Assembly: GCA_001051155.2 (NCBI GenBank)
Contig: JYIP02000004.1
Coordinates: 3,528,383 to 3,592,382 of the forward strand
Length of the DNA: 64,000 nt
Source: Chrysoporthe austroafricana
Taxonomy: Eukaryota; Ascomycota; Sordariomycetes; Diaporthales; Cryphonectriaceae
Direction of reading: 5' to 3'
In this document: in pieces, positions 36,146-46,387 of the stretch
Numbering within the stretch: the first letter of the stretch is position 1
Layout: every line of letters begins with the position of its first letter
The notes under the pieces: model-generated
Seen by the model: the letters and a program-made list of their open reading frames with translations, nothing else
Told to the model about the DNA's origin: nothing
Databases searched by the model: none
Made by a program: the position numbers and the translations under genes

Positions 36146-36462
36146 ATGGGTTCTTCCGGCGGGGGTTGGGGAAATGGTGCCCCGGTAGTGTCCTTGTATC
36201 GTGCACCCTGGTCCATATATTGGTTCATAACACGAGGCCTTACGTACAGATAGGCCATTCCTAATAGCCTCAACAGCCCGCGCAAGCTCAAATTCGGTAT
36301 ATTGCTTCATTGAGGGCATATAAAAATTCTGTAGAAAAATAAAGTTAATTGAGGATAAATTGGTTGAGAAAAGTTCATTATACTTAAGGGGGTTGAAGAA
36401 AGGGATAGGACTAACAAGGGGGGGCGGAAACTAGGGGTGGGCGGAAACTACCCCCTGCGACT
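36146..36462 (-). pseudogene. P2: 5' fragment of another Fot1/pogo-type transposon
   Basis: On the minus strand a transposase N-terminus starts at 36319. It reads MPSMKQYTEFELARAVEAIR, then NGLSVRKAS and a damaged helix-turn-helix with TIQGHYRGTIS. Upstream, about 140 bp away, is a TIR (AGTCGCAGGGGG, ending 36462) flanked by TA (36463-36464). GGGCGGAAAC subterminal repeats are seen at 36423-36449. Only the first 50-60 codons remain, because the LTR of E replaces the rest. The orientation is opposite to P1 and the subterminal repeat differs, so it is a related but separate element. Confidence 0.8.
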
Positions 36463-37070
36463 TAGCTGTTGTTCCTTAGACAACCAACAAGCAATATACA
36501 CGAATCCCACCACCTTTTCGTACGTACGAACAAGCCCAGCCAACACAGATTGTATTATTGCGGCTCAGTCTGCCCCATGTGCGAGGAACTTCCACTGATA
36601 GGTCGCCTAACAAAAGCATCGTAGCCTCTAAGTCAAAGCATCCCCTTTCGGCGCACCCTGGTCAGCCACGCCCTTTATATATTTTTATTTTATTCCCTCA
36701 ATTCTTTTCCGAGCCGAGGCCACGCTGCAAAGGCTACGCTGCAATTAGTTTGCATTCATCTCTTTTTTTCCAATGCCTGTTCCGGCGCCTGTAATCGTTG
36801 TAACATCTCGCTTTGTCAGTTTAGACGCACGAGTGTGCTGCGGTGACGACGAGCGCCATCAACAACATTCAACTCCAAAAGATGCAGCCGAGGGTGTTTG
36901 AGCCCGGCTGTGATGCCAACATAAACTTTCCTCGCGCCTCGACTCTCTCCCTCTCTTTCTGCCAGGCACACACACACACACACACACATGCATATATATA
37001 AGCCGAGCAACCAAGACGCCCGGCAGCTTGCCCATGCCAATTAGCTTGCGCCATAACATTTTACAGCGTA
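36463..37070. other. Intergenic; CA microsatellite and a dispersed 87 bp repeat
   Basis: No convincing gene. 36543-36629 is a copy of 39492-39625 with a roughly 50 bp gap. A (CA)n microsatellite lies at about 36966-36988 and creates three overlapping false ORFs on the minus strand. Pyrimidine-rich DNA at 36940-36962 and a TATATATAAG box near 36992-37002 could be a promoter for the small gene at 37074. Confidence 0.5.
36991..37003 (+). promoter_or_regulatory. Candidate TATA box for the gene at 37074
   Basis: CATATATATAAG lies 72-83 bases before an ATG that is followed after two bases by a consensus 5' splice site. A CT-rich tract lies just upstream, as is common in fungal core promoters. Confidence 0.4.
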
Positions 37071-37073
37071 AAG

Positions 37074-37318
37074 ATGTCGTAAGTATTACCTTTTGCGGCA
37101 TTAGCATCGTCATTTTGTTTTGTACGCCTAGTGGGGAGGACATCGCGGGGGCCTAGTGGTCCGACAAGGACGATGAGCTATCACCCTCTGACCCGTCGTA
37201 CGAAATTCGTGACTCTAAATTTTCCTTATTTGAATTGATTCCTGTCATCAAGGAGAACCTCAAGTTCACACCTTTTGTTCGGATAATCGCCTCAACTCTG
37301 TTCTCAGGCAGGATCTGA
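37074..37318 (+). pseudogene. Possible broken small gene with one intron
   Basis: The ATG at 37074 is followed by TC and a consensus GTAAGT donor. A 53-base intron (37079-37131) ends in CCTAG. The second exon reads SGEDIAGA, then TAG (37154-37156), then an open frame WSDKDDELSPSDPSYEIRDS through FTPFVRIIASTLFSGRI to a TGA at 37316. The frame is kept before and after the single stop, the start is charged, and a TATA box lies about 75 bases upstream. I do not recognise the family. A one-base change to TAG in a real gene, or a chance frame, are both possible. Confidence 0.33.
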
Positions 37319-38412
37319 CGAGCGACTCATGCGTGCAAAACCTTATCATCTTAGAGGGTGGCAGAACGTCGCTGCCACTTACTGGTAGTCGTAGCGGCAT
37401 ATAAAACGAGCTTTGATTTGCTGAAATATGTGTCTTTCATATAATCACCAATAGCCCTAGGTAATAAGTCGGCCATTTTATATCTGGGCATATGGAAGAT
37501 TGGAAAGACAAGAGGGCTGATCTTAAGAATCTAAATACAGAGCCTTGTGCCGTGAAGATCAGGTTTGCTTGCGTAGTAACGACTTCGCGTAAGCGCCCAT
37601 CCAGAGTATCCAAACAATAGACCAAGCAGAGCAAAAAGGGATCAGGATCGCTTGCAGGGTTCATCGCGGACTGAGACTACCTAGGTGTACCGTTTGGCAC
37701 TTCAGCGGCCGGGGAGTACTTACACCTTGTTCCCTCCTCGTGACCCCTCATACGCCCGTCCCCTTGTCTCTCGCGATGTAGGCAAGGCCTAAAATCACAG
37801 CGCCACTCGAGTCTTTTAGGGTAACCTCAGGAACCCTTTGGATGGCGATGGCGGCGAATCAATAGGCATGATAGCCGTTAGGCTTGACAAAACGGTGGCT
37901 CCCGGCATAGCAATTCCCTTATAGGATACGTGCCCTTTACCTTGATGTTCAATCAAACCTAGAGGTGCTTATACTTTCATAAATCTAAAAGTACAGGATA
38001 GATTAGCCAAAGTGAAAAGTGGTATGATCAAAGTGAAGGATGGCATTGCCAACTTATAAGTTAGCTAAAAGCGGAGCACTCAGGCGTATTGAATGCAGAG
38101 GACGCATGTTCGAAGATAGAAAATGGCATGATTATTGGCTAAAGCGAAACATATAACTCACGCCAACTCTCTTCTTCCTGCATAGTTCTTGAAAGTATTA
38201 CTGTATAAAAACGGTAGGAGCATGGTATGTGAAGGCTACTGTTTTGTCAAGCTCAACGGCTAGTATCTGTCGATTCGCTAGCACCAAGGCTACCGTATAA
38301 GCGATGCTGGGATTTTAGGCCTTGACTGAATCGGGATAGCACTGTGGCACTGTAGCTTTACAGTAGGATCCGACGATATGATTGCTTACAACCAGCCACC
38401 TTCATCCAATAA
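37319..38412. other. Intergenic, no supported gene
   Basis: About 1.1 kb before the tRNA. A 75-codon ORF on the minus strand (37437-37664) has no recognisable features. I see nothing else that can be supported. Confidence 0.4.
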
Positions 38413-38500
38413 CCCTTGATAGCTCAGTTGGCAGAGCGATGGACTGTAATTGTAATCATAAGCCATCCACAGGTCGCCGGTTCAAATCCGGCTCGAGGGA
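38413..38500 (+). tRNA. tRNA-Tyr (anticodon GTA) with intron
   Basis: A full cloverleaf can be drawn. The acceptor is CCCTTGA/TCGAGGG with one G-T pair, and the discriminator is A at 38500. The D arm is GCTC-AGTTGGCA-GAGC. The anticodon stem is ATGGA/TCCAC with GTA at 38446-38448. An intron of about 15 bases lies one base 3' of the anticodon, in the usual place, up to 38465. The T arm is GCCGG-TTCAAAT-CCGGC. TTTT follows at 38502-38505 as a Pol III stop. Eukaryotic tRNA-Tyr genes typically have introns. The first anticodon-stem pair is an A-C mismatch. The overlapping ORFs are false. Confidence 0.92.
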
Positions 38501-38505
38501 CTTTT

Positions 38506-40019
38506 CTTTTTGTCTGTTTTCCATTTGCCTTCCTACATCATTACGCGGATCCTTTCGTCGCCGTTCCTTTTTGCGCTTTTTCTTGTTTCTTGTTTCGGAT
38601 TGATAGTAGTGGAGATACGGGGCGGGGAGATAGGATCAGGGGGCCCGAAACGGGAAACGGGAAACTAGAACGTAGAAGTTTGGCGCCCGGCCGCCGGGCG
38701 CTTTTGGGCTTCGATACGCATTTATATGTAGCACGCATGTATAGGCTGCTTCGTGTAAGAGATGTCCTTGCTCTGGATGCAATCTTCTTGGGTTCAAGTC
38801 CCAGTCTCTGCTTCCGTATAACAGCGGGTTGTCCCGTATCCTACAGACTCTTGCGCCAATGACAACCTTTTCCGAGATCAATTTCCGTGAGTATACTTTC
38901 CGTAACTATACAGATGTGTGTGCTCCGGCTATCATGTTGGCTATCGGAGTTACGGACTGGCATGCATCTTGGGAACAAGTCTGCTAGCAACTCGTTCTGG
39001 GCGAGTACCCGCTGGCATTTCTGCAGGAGGCTGCTCGCAAAATTGGAACACCCTTCTGCTCGGATCAAGTCCGACTTCCAGTGACTGATGGGGATGAATT
39101 TCTGGAGGCATCTACATTTTGAGCGTCTCTGATCTCGAGGCGAAATGCGGCTTAGTTAACACCCTCGTTCACGTCTCGAACTGACGCCGTGGCGTTGTCC
39201 TGCGATGGCGATTCACACCAAGGTGTGATACTAGCCGAGGCGGTACATCAGGACCAGGTCGGGCCGAAACCGCTTGTCAAGGTTGGGTGCTACATTATTG
39301 AAGACTTGCCGTCGGATATAGACCGCCTCCCAAATATCGCTGTCGACTGGCTAGTACTATGCTTGGGCCTCTATATGGCCCGTGCGCGGCCAGGCGAACG
39401 CCCTTGCCTCGATCTGTTTCGCCAGCCAAGCTGGCCAGATAGCGTTTTTTTTCTCCTTTCCTTCCTTCAGCGCAAATCAATCTTTGCCCTGACACAGATT
39501 GTATTATTGCCGAACGGGAAGGCGCTGCGCAGGGCAGAGTTGCCGGGGCGTGTAGCGGCTCGGTTTGCCCCCATGTGCGAGGAACTTCTACTGATAGGTC
39601 GCCTAACAAAAGCACCGTAGCCTCTGCAGCCTCATCTCGACCAGCTGTGATACAGTGCGGAACACGGGCGCCATCGCTAAACAAGAACTATGTCTGTGCT
39701 GCTATATGTATGTACGACACGCGCTCCGTGTTCATCGTTCATTCGCCAACGGCACTTCTGCAATTTCGTGACCCCGCGTTTGAGCCATCAATCGAGACGG
39801 AAAGGCTGAAACGTCGTGGGACAAGCACCTGAGGGAGAACACGCGCGCAAGCAGCTGGCGCGCCCGAGGCAGGCATTAAGGGGGCCGGGTGGTGGCTCTC
39901 CATCTTCGTCGCCAGAAATCTGGAACGGCTGCAAGAGACTCGCTCAACACCGAGAGAATTTCCCTACAAACTTATCCATCTATACAGTACTCTGCTACCA
40001 AGTGCGCGTACATGCTCTC
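38506..40019. other. Intergenic; source copy of the tRNA-flank duplication and of a dispersed repeat
   Basis: The first 200 bases after the tRNA are duplicated, diverged, at about 48290-48520. 39492-39625 is the longer copy of the repeat at 36543. ORFs such as 39189-39620 (plus, 143 codons) and 39295-39684 (minus) overlap each other, show no domain and are not supported. The frame open from 39816 merges into the gene below, but the ATG at 40020 is preferred. Confidence 0.45.
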
Positions 40020-41149
40020 ATGGCAACCGGCGCCCCTGCAGATCAAGCTGGCGCCCCTTTCACTGCATCGCTCAAATACTTGCGACGGGATCCAAAATAT
40101 GAGCAAGAAAGGCCTTTTTCCTGCCTGATTGACCTGACCAATGTGCCCGGAGCCGAGCAGACCAACATCGTCTCGGACGTTGTTAATAACATTGTCATCA
40201 GGGATGGGAGGAAGCACGCACCCGACTTTGATCTCGACCAGACTGGCTTCGAACTAATAGATGTAGGAGATCACTACCCGGCCAGCAACTTCGAGGATAC
40301 AGAGTGGCTGAAGCAAGTCTACTACCCCTTTATCGAGGAGATGGTCCTTCGGATTCTGGGCTCCAAGGAGGCTCGCGTCTTTGAGCATCAGGTCTGCCAT
40401 CTTGCTCCCTTGTGGCCTGAGACCACTGCCTGCATCTGATTTTGCGGAGTGCTGATTCGGCCAGCTTCGGTATCGTCATCCAGGGTTTGGAAAGCCTTTC
40501 ACCAGGGGCGCACTTCACTACGATCTACCCATCAACCAAGTCCATGCTGGCAAGTTTACAATTTGACAGACAGTAGCAAGGGGATGAGATACTGACTAGC
40601 TTCCATAGATGCCACACAGGCTGCCGGACTGGCACGATTCAAGAGGGCTTGGCCGAGTTTCACTCCGGAGCTGCTGAAGGAATGGCTGCGCATTATCAAG
40701 TCAGGCTTGCAACCTCGACTGTCCTCTCTACAGCTTGCAAGGTCGACGCTGACATAGCACTAGCATCTGGCGTCCTCTTGTAGATACCACCAAGGAGTGG
40801 CCTCTTGCGCTCTGCGACTTCCGCTCCGTCAACCTGGACAAAGACCTTCGAGCGTCGGATGTCATCACCCAAAACTATATTGGCGAAAGCTTTGCTGCAC
40901 ACTACAGTCCAGATCACCAGTGGTATTCCATCCTAGACCAAAGGTACAACGAAGGTTGGATGATCAAGGTCTTGGATACAAAGCCTGGAGTTGCCCATAG
41001 TAAGCCAACTCACCGAAGCCCCCTTTCGCAAAGCAAATGCAATCCGCTTACCCATGTCTGAACTAGCTGTTATCCACACCGCTATTGATGTTGGCAGCAG
41101 TAAGCAAGCCCGGAAGAGCTGTGAGATTAGGTTGATGGTGGTCAGTTGA
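40020..41149 (+). pseudogene. AsaB/CmcJ-like (GA4 desaturase family) oxygenase gene, probable frameshift near the end
   Basis: Exons are 40020-40391, 40465-40549, 40609-40699 and 40764 onward. The start MATGAPADQAGAPFTASLKY is chosen because homologues I recall begin this way. Conserved blocks are LRYRHPGFG, INQVHAD (probable metal-binding H-x-D), IINIWRPLVD, EWPLALCDF and HQWYSILDQ. All three introns are 59-73 bases. The second uses GC-AG (GCAAGT donor, branch ACTGAC) and is needed to restore VHAD. After GVAH the frame reads on to a stop near 41060. Moving by one base at a run of five C (about 41021) gives SPFRKANA and the family-like end ARKSCEIRLMVVS before TGA at 41147. Members of the family act on secondary metabolites; the substrate here is unknown. 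It stands alone, with no cluster seen. Confidence 0.75.
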
Positions 41150-41618
41150 TTTCCTACCGCCTAGGCGTCTTCTATTGCGGTGTAGGCTAGTTTACTTGAC
41201 GTGGTATGCACCTGGCTCTTCTACATACATCTGCTATGCACATGGTGTAATTGGGCTTTGAGCATAAACATTTTTCCAATGTCACAACGATAATGATCAA
41301 TCAACTGAACTTTAGTTTGTATCTCAAACGCGGTGGGCTATCAAAGGGCACAACTGTATGGAAGGAAGTCTTGTCGGTATCTACCGACTGGCTTCTCTAC
41401 CATAAATGAACGTAAGGTCTGAGGCTTGAGAGCGCTCAGAAGAAATCCAGTCCAACTCGGCAGTCTTCCATATCTTCAGATGTGAGATCAAGCGTTGAGA
41501 ATGTCAAGCAGGAAATGCCGTCTTCCCCTCGTGCGGAACAAGCATCTGGCAGCATCGTTGGCGAACTTCAGACTGTCGTATGGCTATGTCGGTCTCACCT
41601 CACCGGTCTGGCGAAATA
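41150..41618. other. Intergenic, nothing supported
   Basis: Ordinary base composition. A plus-strand ORF at 41495-41785 overlaps a better candidate on the minus strand. No motif found. Confidence 0.35.
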
Positions 41619-41864
41619 CTAGCCAGAAGTTCCAGTGCTGCCTTGCGCAACCACCTCGCATGCCATATGAGAGCGGAAAGCGCAGGAGACGGTGCTATCA
41701 AGAGGATGTGGCTGTGTGCCACACTCCTCACTACCAGGACACATTTCAACTTCTCTCCCCTCACCATCGAGCTTGTTCTGGTTGACATGGATTCCATTCT
41801 GATCTTGCTCCATGCTCGCCTTCTGAGCCAAGTAGTCTTTCCAGGGCTGGTGAAGCGGAGTCAT
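41619..41864 (-). CDS. Small hypothetical protein, 81 codons, low support
   Basis: A minus-strand frame from an ATG at 41864 (context TACCATGAC) to TAG at 41619. It begins MTPLHQPWKDYLAQKASMEQ and is hydrophilic, with no signal peptide or membrane segment. Codon choice is more regular than in the opposite frames, and a pyrimidine-rich stretch precedes it. The longer reading from 42035 has an unlikely N-terminal extension. I do not recognise a characterised family. It could be one exon of a longer gene, since several GT sites follow its stop. Confidence 0.3.
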   Translation of the reverse strand: MTPLHQPWKDYLAQKASMEQDQNGIHVNQNKLDGEGREVEMCPGSEECGTQPHPLDSTVSCAFRSHMACEVVAQGSTGTSG

Positions 41865-42484
41865 GGTATATTGAATTCTTTTCAGTGCTGGGTTGAAATC
41901 TATGATGGGGGATAAAGATGGCCCTTTAGGTACAGTGCAAAGGACGTGGGAGGAGAGCTGAACGGGATAGATGAGGAGAGAGAAGAGCCCGTCTGTTGCT
42001 TTTCCGAGAGCAGAACGCCTTATGTCTTCGGACAACGGTCACTTAGCTCTGCGGCTCGGATTCATGCATATTCGTGTTTGGAGCATCACTTATGTGCGTC
42101 CCTGATAGCGCCACGCAGCTCGGCAATGTAATAATTGGCTGCTAGTTTAGTCGGATTACCTTTATTACTAAATTCAGCATATTACCCAGTGTGCAGCACT
42201 ATCATCAAGCTGCTGGAATACACACCATTTGTCAAACTGGTCATTCTCTAGACGTCCGCCTGGAGCCGAACCTTCTCCATTGGTTGTTACTCTGGGGTCA
42301 GTGTGGACCTGGCAAACAATGCCCGCCATCAGAGTGCGAGCCATCTTTCAGCGCAATCCATCCCTTTCAGCCTCCAGAAATTGGTTGAATCGAATTAGCT
42401 CTTGTGATCTTTTACTATGGCATCTCTGCATAACAACAACCCGGACAAGTTTCTCGTCTCTGTGAGGTTAGTACCAGAGCAAAG
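41865..42484. other. Intergenic before the large cysteine-motif gene
   Basis: No supported gene. A short ATG frame (42417-42488) ends in a stop overlapping the ATG at 42485 and would be an upstream ORF if transcribed. Small ORFs at 41946, 42191 and 42229 show no coding signs. Confidence 0.35.
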
Positions 42485-45049
42485 ATGAGCGCCGCAGGTC
42501 CGTCTACGCCCGCGATAGCAACATCTATTTGGTTGCAGCTTGTCGAAGCTCGGAAGATGCAAATTGGCGAAGAATGTGATGGCAGCGAGCCCTCTCAAAT
42601 TCCGCGGGTGGCAGCCGCTCAGCAAGAAATCACTCGCAAAGACCTAGCCGAATGGGACGCAAGTGCTCGTGCCTGGATATCTCTGGCAGACAAAGCCAAG
42701 AACTCGGAGCACCAAAAAATAGAACCGGTACTACAAAGCCTTGGCTTACTTGTAGACAGCAGCCTCGATGTCTACACAGGTGTCCTAAGGGCCTGGAATA
42801 CAGCAATGTCGACTATGGACAACCTCATCCAGGGCATGCCACACCGCGTCAACGGAGCGGTGTTGGTAGCCATGTCGGCATGGCACCTCTACCCGGATAT
42901 CGACATGTTTGGCAGCCATAATAAGACCATCTCTTTTGAAGACCCGCTTGTCCAGCGAGGTGGTCGTTTGACGATAGGGCCGGAGGATCGAGACCCGGAG
43001 AATAGTCGTGGAGTGTGTTGGTCACTTTCGTTGGCTCGCCTAAGGTATTATGGTGATCCGGTGACGTTGACTGTCAGCTCAACCAACGAGTCCAAGGTGT
43101 CTTTCGACGATTTCTCCATCGTTGTTCTTGGGAGTCTGCTGGGCTCATGGGCCGGGCGATCCTTCAAGCCGAGGTTACACTTCATGGCAACCGCTGCTCA
43201 GTGCATCGCTGCAATATGGGATGTATTACAGAGCGCAGCATCTGCAAAAGATGTATGCCAGCAATTGATGGTGCTCCCAGACAACTGGATGAGAATCCTG
43301 GTCTCTGCCGCACGGAGATTGACGGAGGCTGACGATACTGAACTTTCGAGGGCTAAGAGGTTGGTATCGATGGGCATCCGCCGCGGCCTTCCTCTACTTG
43401 CTGGGGACATGGATAAGTCGCCGCCCTTATTTGGCCTGCTTGATTCTTCGACTATTAGCTCACTTTTACACGACTCGACCCCTGTGAAGATAGGGTTTTG
43501 GAGAGAGTTGGCCAAGATGCGCGACTTGGGAAAGTACCGACCGCTCATCAGTTGCAAGCGTGCTTCTACGGGATTCATGGAGTATGCAACCGCCTTGCCT
43601 TTAGAAAGGCCAGCCATTAAACGCACTCACGATGGCCGTGAGTCAACCTCCAGAGGTCATGTCCGCTTGATTTCCAAACCCCAGGACGAAGCTGCAAGTG
43701 GGGCAAAGTATTCAAGTGGGTGTGTTTGTCGACAAGAGTGCGCACCCGCTTACTGCAGCTGTCGAAGGGCATTCGTTGCCTGTACTCAGAAATGCCATGG
43801 GCAGTACAATGAGGATTGTGCTAACCTGGTAAGCGCCGGGAACAAGGCTCGGAAAAGTTCGATTGAATCCGAAGGGGAGCTGTGTATGGAGTACGAACCT
43901 GAGGATGTCCGATTTGATTCGGACACGCAGACTTTGTTCTGGTACAATCCACCACCTTGCGTGGATGGAGAGGGATCGGTGACTGGTTTTCAGAGAGAGT
44001 GCACCAATGCAGAGGAAGCGAACCTAAAAGCCGAAGATGAGGGCATGTTTCAAGATACGCTAGATTGGGAGCGTGAATTACTAGAATTCGATCGATGGAC
44101 TGATTCTAAGACACGACGCTTCCGGACCCTGGTTGGTAGAGTCGAGGAAACCGCCCTCCTGATCTACGAGGATTCCTCGGATGATGCAAGTGGTGTTCCT
44201 GCGGAATTCTCCAAACATGGCGATCAATGTCGGCAACGCCTCCGTTTCAACCATCTTCTCCTCTTTCAACTTGACTCGGGCTCAATCCCTCGCTTGCGTG
44301 TCGACCTTCGACACGGGCTCTCTGAACTTTCAAGAATCGGAGCTCCAGAATGTCTTCGCCGTCTCGATCGGGAATTCCATTTATGCGTCTTCCCAAGTTG
44401 TCTGCGACCCTTACGAGCACTGCGAGAAGTTCGAGTTGACCCGGATAGTGGGCAACGTAGGCAAAGCAGGTGTGACGATGCTCGTCCCTCCATCGAGCCC
44501 GCGCATGGCCAAGCACGAGTATGACAGGTGGCAGGTAATCGAGCACGCGACATTTGATCTCACTTGTGAAGATCATTTCGGCACAACGAGCCTTCATCTC
44601 TCATTCACGGGATACGAACAGCCTGTGCCGGGCAGTGTGAAACATGGACTCAAGACGTGGAGGCGCAGTATCTGGAAGCTCTGTTGTCCGTGTACGATGG
44701 CAAGCGATGGGTTGCGGACCTGGATATTTTGGCGTGTATGGACGAGGGCCATCTCCATCGGCTGCCTTTGGAACCCTCATGCAACCATGGCGGCGATTGG
44801 CAGTCCTCTTGGATCTCCATCGACTGCTGGGACGAGATGATTGATCTCCCGGACTGTGACAGCATTGTAAGAGCCCACGGGAATTCAATAGCAAGGCTTG
44901 CTGCCCTCGCCGTTGCTACTCAGAAAGGGATTTCGATATCCTTTGTCCTCCCAGTCGAGATCAGGTGCTATCGATGTGTCGAAGAAGCCGTCGCCAAAGA
45001 GGCTGCTAGAGATGAGGAGGAGCAAGGACAGGCAATCATAGTCTGCTAG
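42485..45049 (+). pseudogene. Large fungal hypothetical protein with CXC-like cysteine motif; two compensating frameshifts
   Basis: The first frame (42485 to about 44205) codes about 575 residues. It contains SHNKTISFEDPLVQRGGRLT-like and SLARLRYYGDPVT blocks and a cysteine cluster at residues 413-447 (C-V-C-x3-C-x4-YCSC-x6-C-x3-C), which resembles the zinc-binding CXC/tesmin motif. Near 44205 the coding sense moves to the next frame, which reads MAINVGNASVSTIFSSFNLT through HEYDRWQVIEHATFDLT. Near 44600-44630 it returns to the first frame (VEAQYLEALLSVYDGKRW, WQSSWISIDCWDEMIDLP) to TAG at 45049. I recall the same block order in uncharacterised proteins of filamentous fungi. The open reading of the first frame past 44205 is therefore false tail. 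No function is known. The shifts could be real lesions or assembly errors. Confidence 0.7.
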
Positions 45050-45529
45050 GTCTTTACAATGGGGAGTTTCTGATACGTTTCGGCTTAGAATAGGTAATTT
45101 TAGGAACTTTTAGTACCAATCTATTATTATGGAGTCAGGATAGCTTGTAATATGAGCATGAAGGACGGGGAGACGCTCCGCAGAAAGCTCTCATTAGAGT
45201 CACTCTGAGACGTATTATTACCAAATTTCAACGGCCAGACCGGGATTATATATCGCGCAAATACGGTTATCACCACTTGCTAAGATTCAATTGTGCCATC
45301 GGGATCGAAATCTCCGCAACGCAGCGACCCCAGACCTAGCGAAGCAGACACTGGCCGAGATCATCCAAGCGTTAAATACAAACAGACTATTAAACAATAG
45401 TTATTATTTGTGTTTTGCATCCTACAAAAAATTCATCAGCCTTGCAATAGTCAAACCTGCTGAAATATGCAATACCTATTCGGGACGATTACAAATGTTC
45501 GACTCTTGACAAAGTGCCGTAGCTACTTC
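45050..45529. other. Intergenic, possibly the decayed 5' part of the C2H2 fragment
   Basis: Short frames such as 45291-45509 are open but have no recognisable domain. They could be eroded coding sequence continuous with the finger region that follows. Confidence 0.3.
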
Positions 45530-45785
45530 CCTTGTGTTGTAAAGGAGTGCACCCTTGAACTCATTCATGAGGTTCGGCGAGCTGTGCCACGAGTTCTATT
45601 ACGCTGGGTCCTTAGCAAGGCACCTCATTCCCACGCATTTGGACAGTCTTCGCGAAGACCAGCAGTTTGAGTGTCCCTCATGCTTGAAGAAGTTAATCTA
45701 TAAGAATAATTTAAGGAGCCACTCCGACGCAGTTCGCGGGATTAATACAAGCCCGGTACGTGGGATGAGACGTGTTGGCCGATGA
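45530..45785 (+). pseudogene. Decayed C2H2 zinc-finger C-terminus, resembling DUF3435/FluG-type proteins
   Basis: In one frame CVVKEC appears at about 45535. In the next frame comes YYAGSLARHLIPTHLDSL, then FECPSCLKKLIYKNNLRSHS and DAVRGI to a stop at 45785. Together they resemble two consecutive fingers of the kind found at the C-terminus of fungal DUF3435 proteins (L-R-H-x-x-x-H-L, then CPxxxC-x12-L-x-x-H-x-x-x-V-H-G). The final His is Arg and the first finger is split between frames, so it is a relic. The family link is from memory and moderate at best. Confidence 0.4.
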
Positions 45786-46387
45786 GTTGAAGAATTACGA
45801 TGTTTTTCTTCTGCTTTACACTTCAGTATTAGGTAGATTTCTGGTTCTCGATGCTGTTTAATTACTTGGACTTACAATCCATTTTACTTCGCCTATATGT
45901 ATAGCTTCCATCTTCTGTTTCTCCTTGTAGTCAATGCACTTCAATTTTGCCCCCTCGACACAGTCGTAACCGATTATCATCGCCGAACAATCGAGCTGCG
46001 ATCCAGCATACATATAGCAGATCATGATTCTATGAACTCAATATTTGTTCAAGATACAATGAAAATTACCTGTATAGTCTACCTAGGTATTTTTAAACAT
46101 CGCAATACCCTATTGCTGGCCCCAATCAACGAACGGTGCACAACTCAAACCCCGGGCCCGTCATGTCGTGATAAGCTGGAACCAGGAGACTTGTGATAAT
46201 GTAGTAGCACTAGGCCAAAATGTAAGGTTGATGTTTTCTCTGAGTTCTGTCCAGCCAAAACGGGTAGCGAATCTTCCCTTCAACCACGGTAAACACACAG
46301 TGGCGCTGATGGCTCTTTCCACTCCCATAGACTCTGATTACGACAGTCAAGTTACAGATCAAGCCCCTTCAGTTTCCGGAAATGTTT
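45786..46387. other. Intergenic, downstream of the HNH gene
   Basis: No supported gene. ORFs at 45897-46196 and 46168-46545 (plus) show no domain, and the second overlaps the 3' end of the HNH gene on the other strand. Confidence 0.35.

Noticed and set aside
36816..37143. Three overlapping minus-strand ORFs with runs of Cys-Val
   Set aside because: Created by the CA microsatellite at 36966-36988.
38789..38806. T-arm-like TGGGTTCAAGTCCCAG that could mark another tRNA
   Set aside because: No matching acceptor, D arm or anticodon arm can be drawn upstream.
39189..39684. Opposed 130-143 codon ORFs as genes
   Set aside because: They overlap on both strands, include the dispersed repeat and show no recognisable domain or start context.
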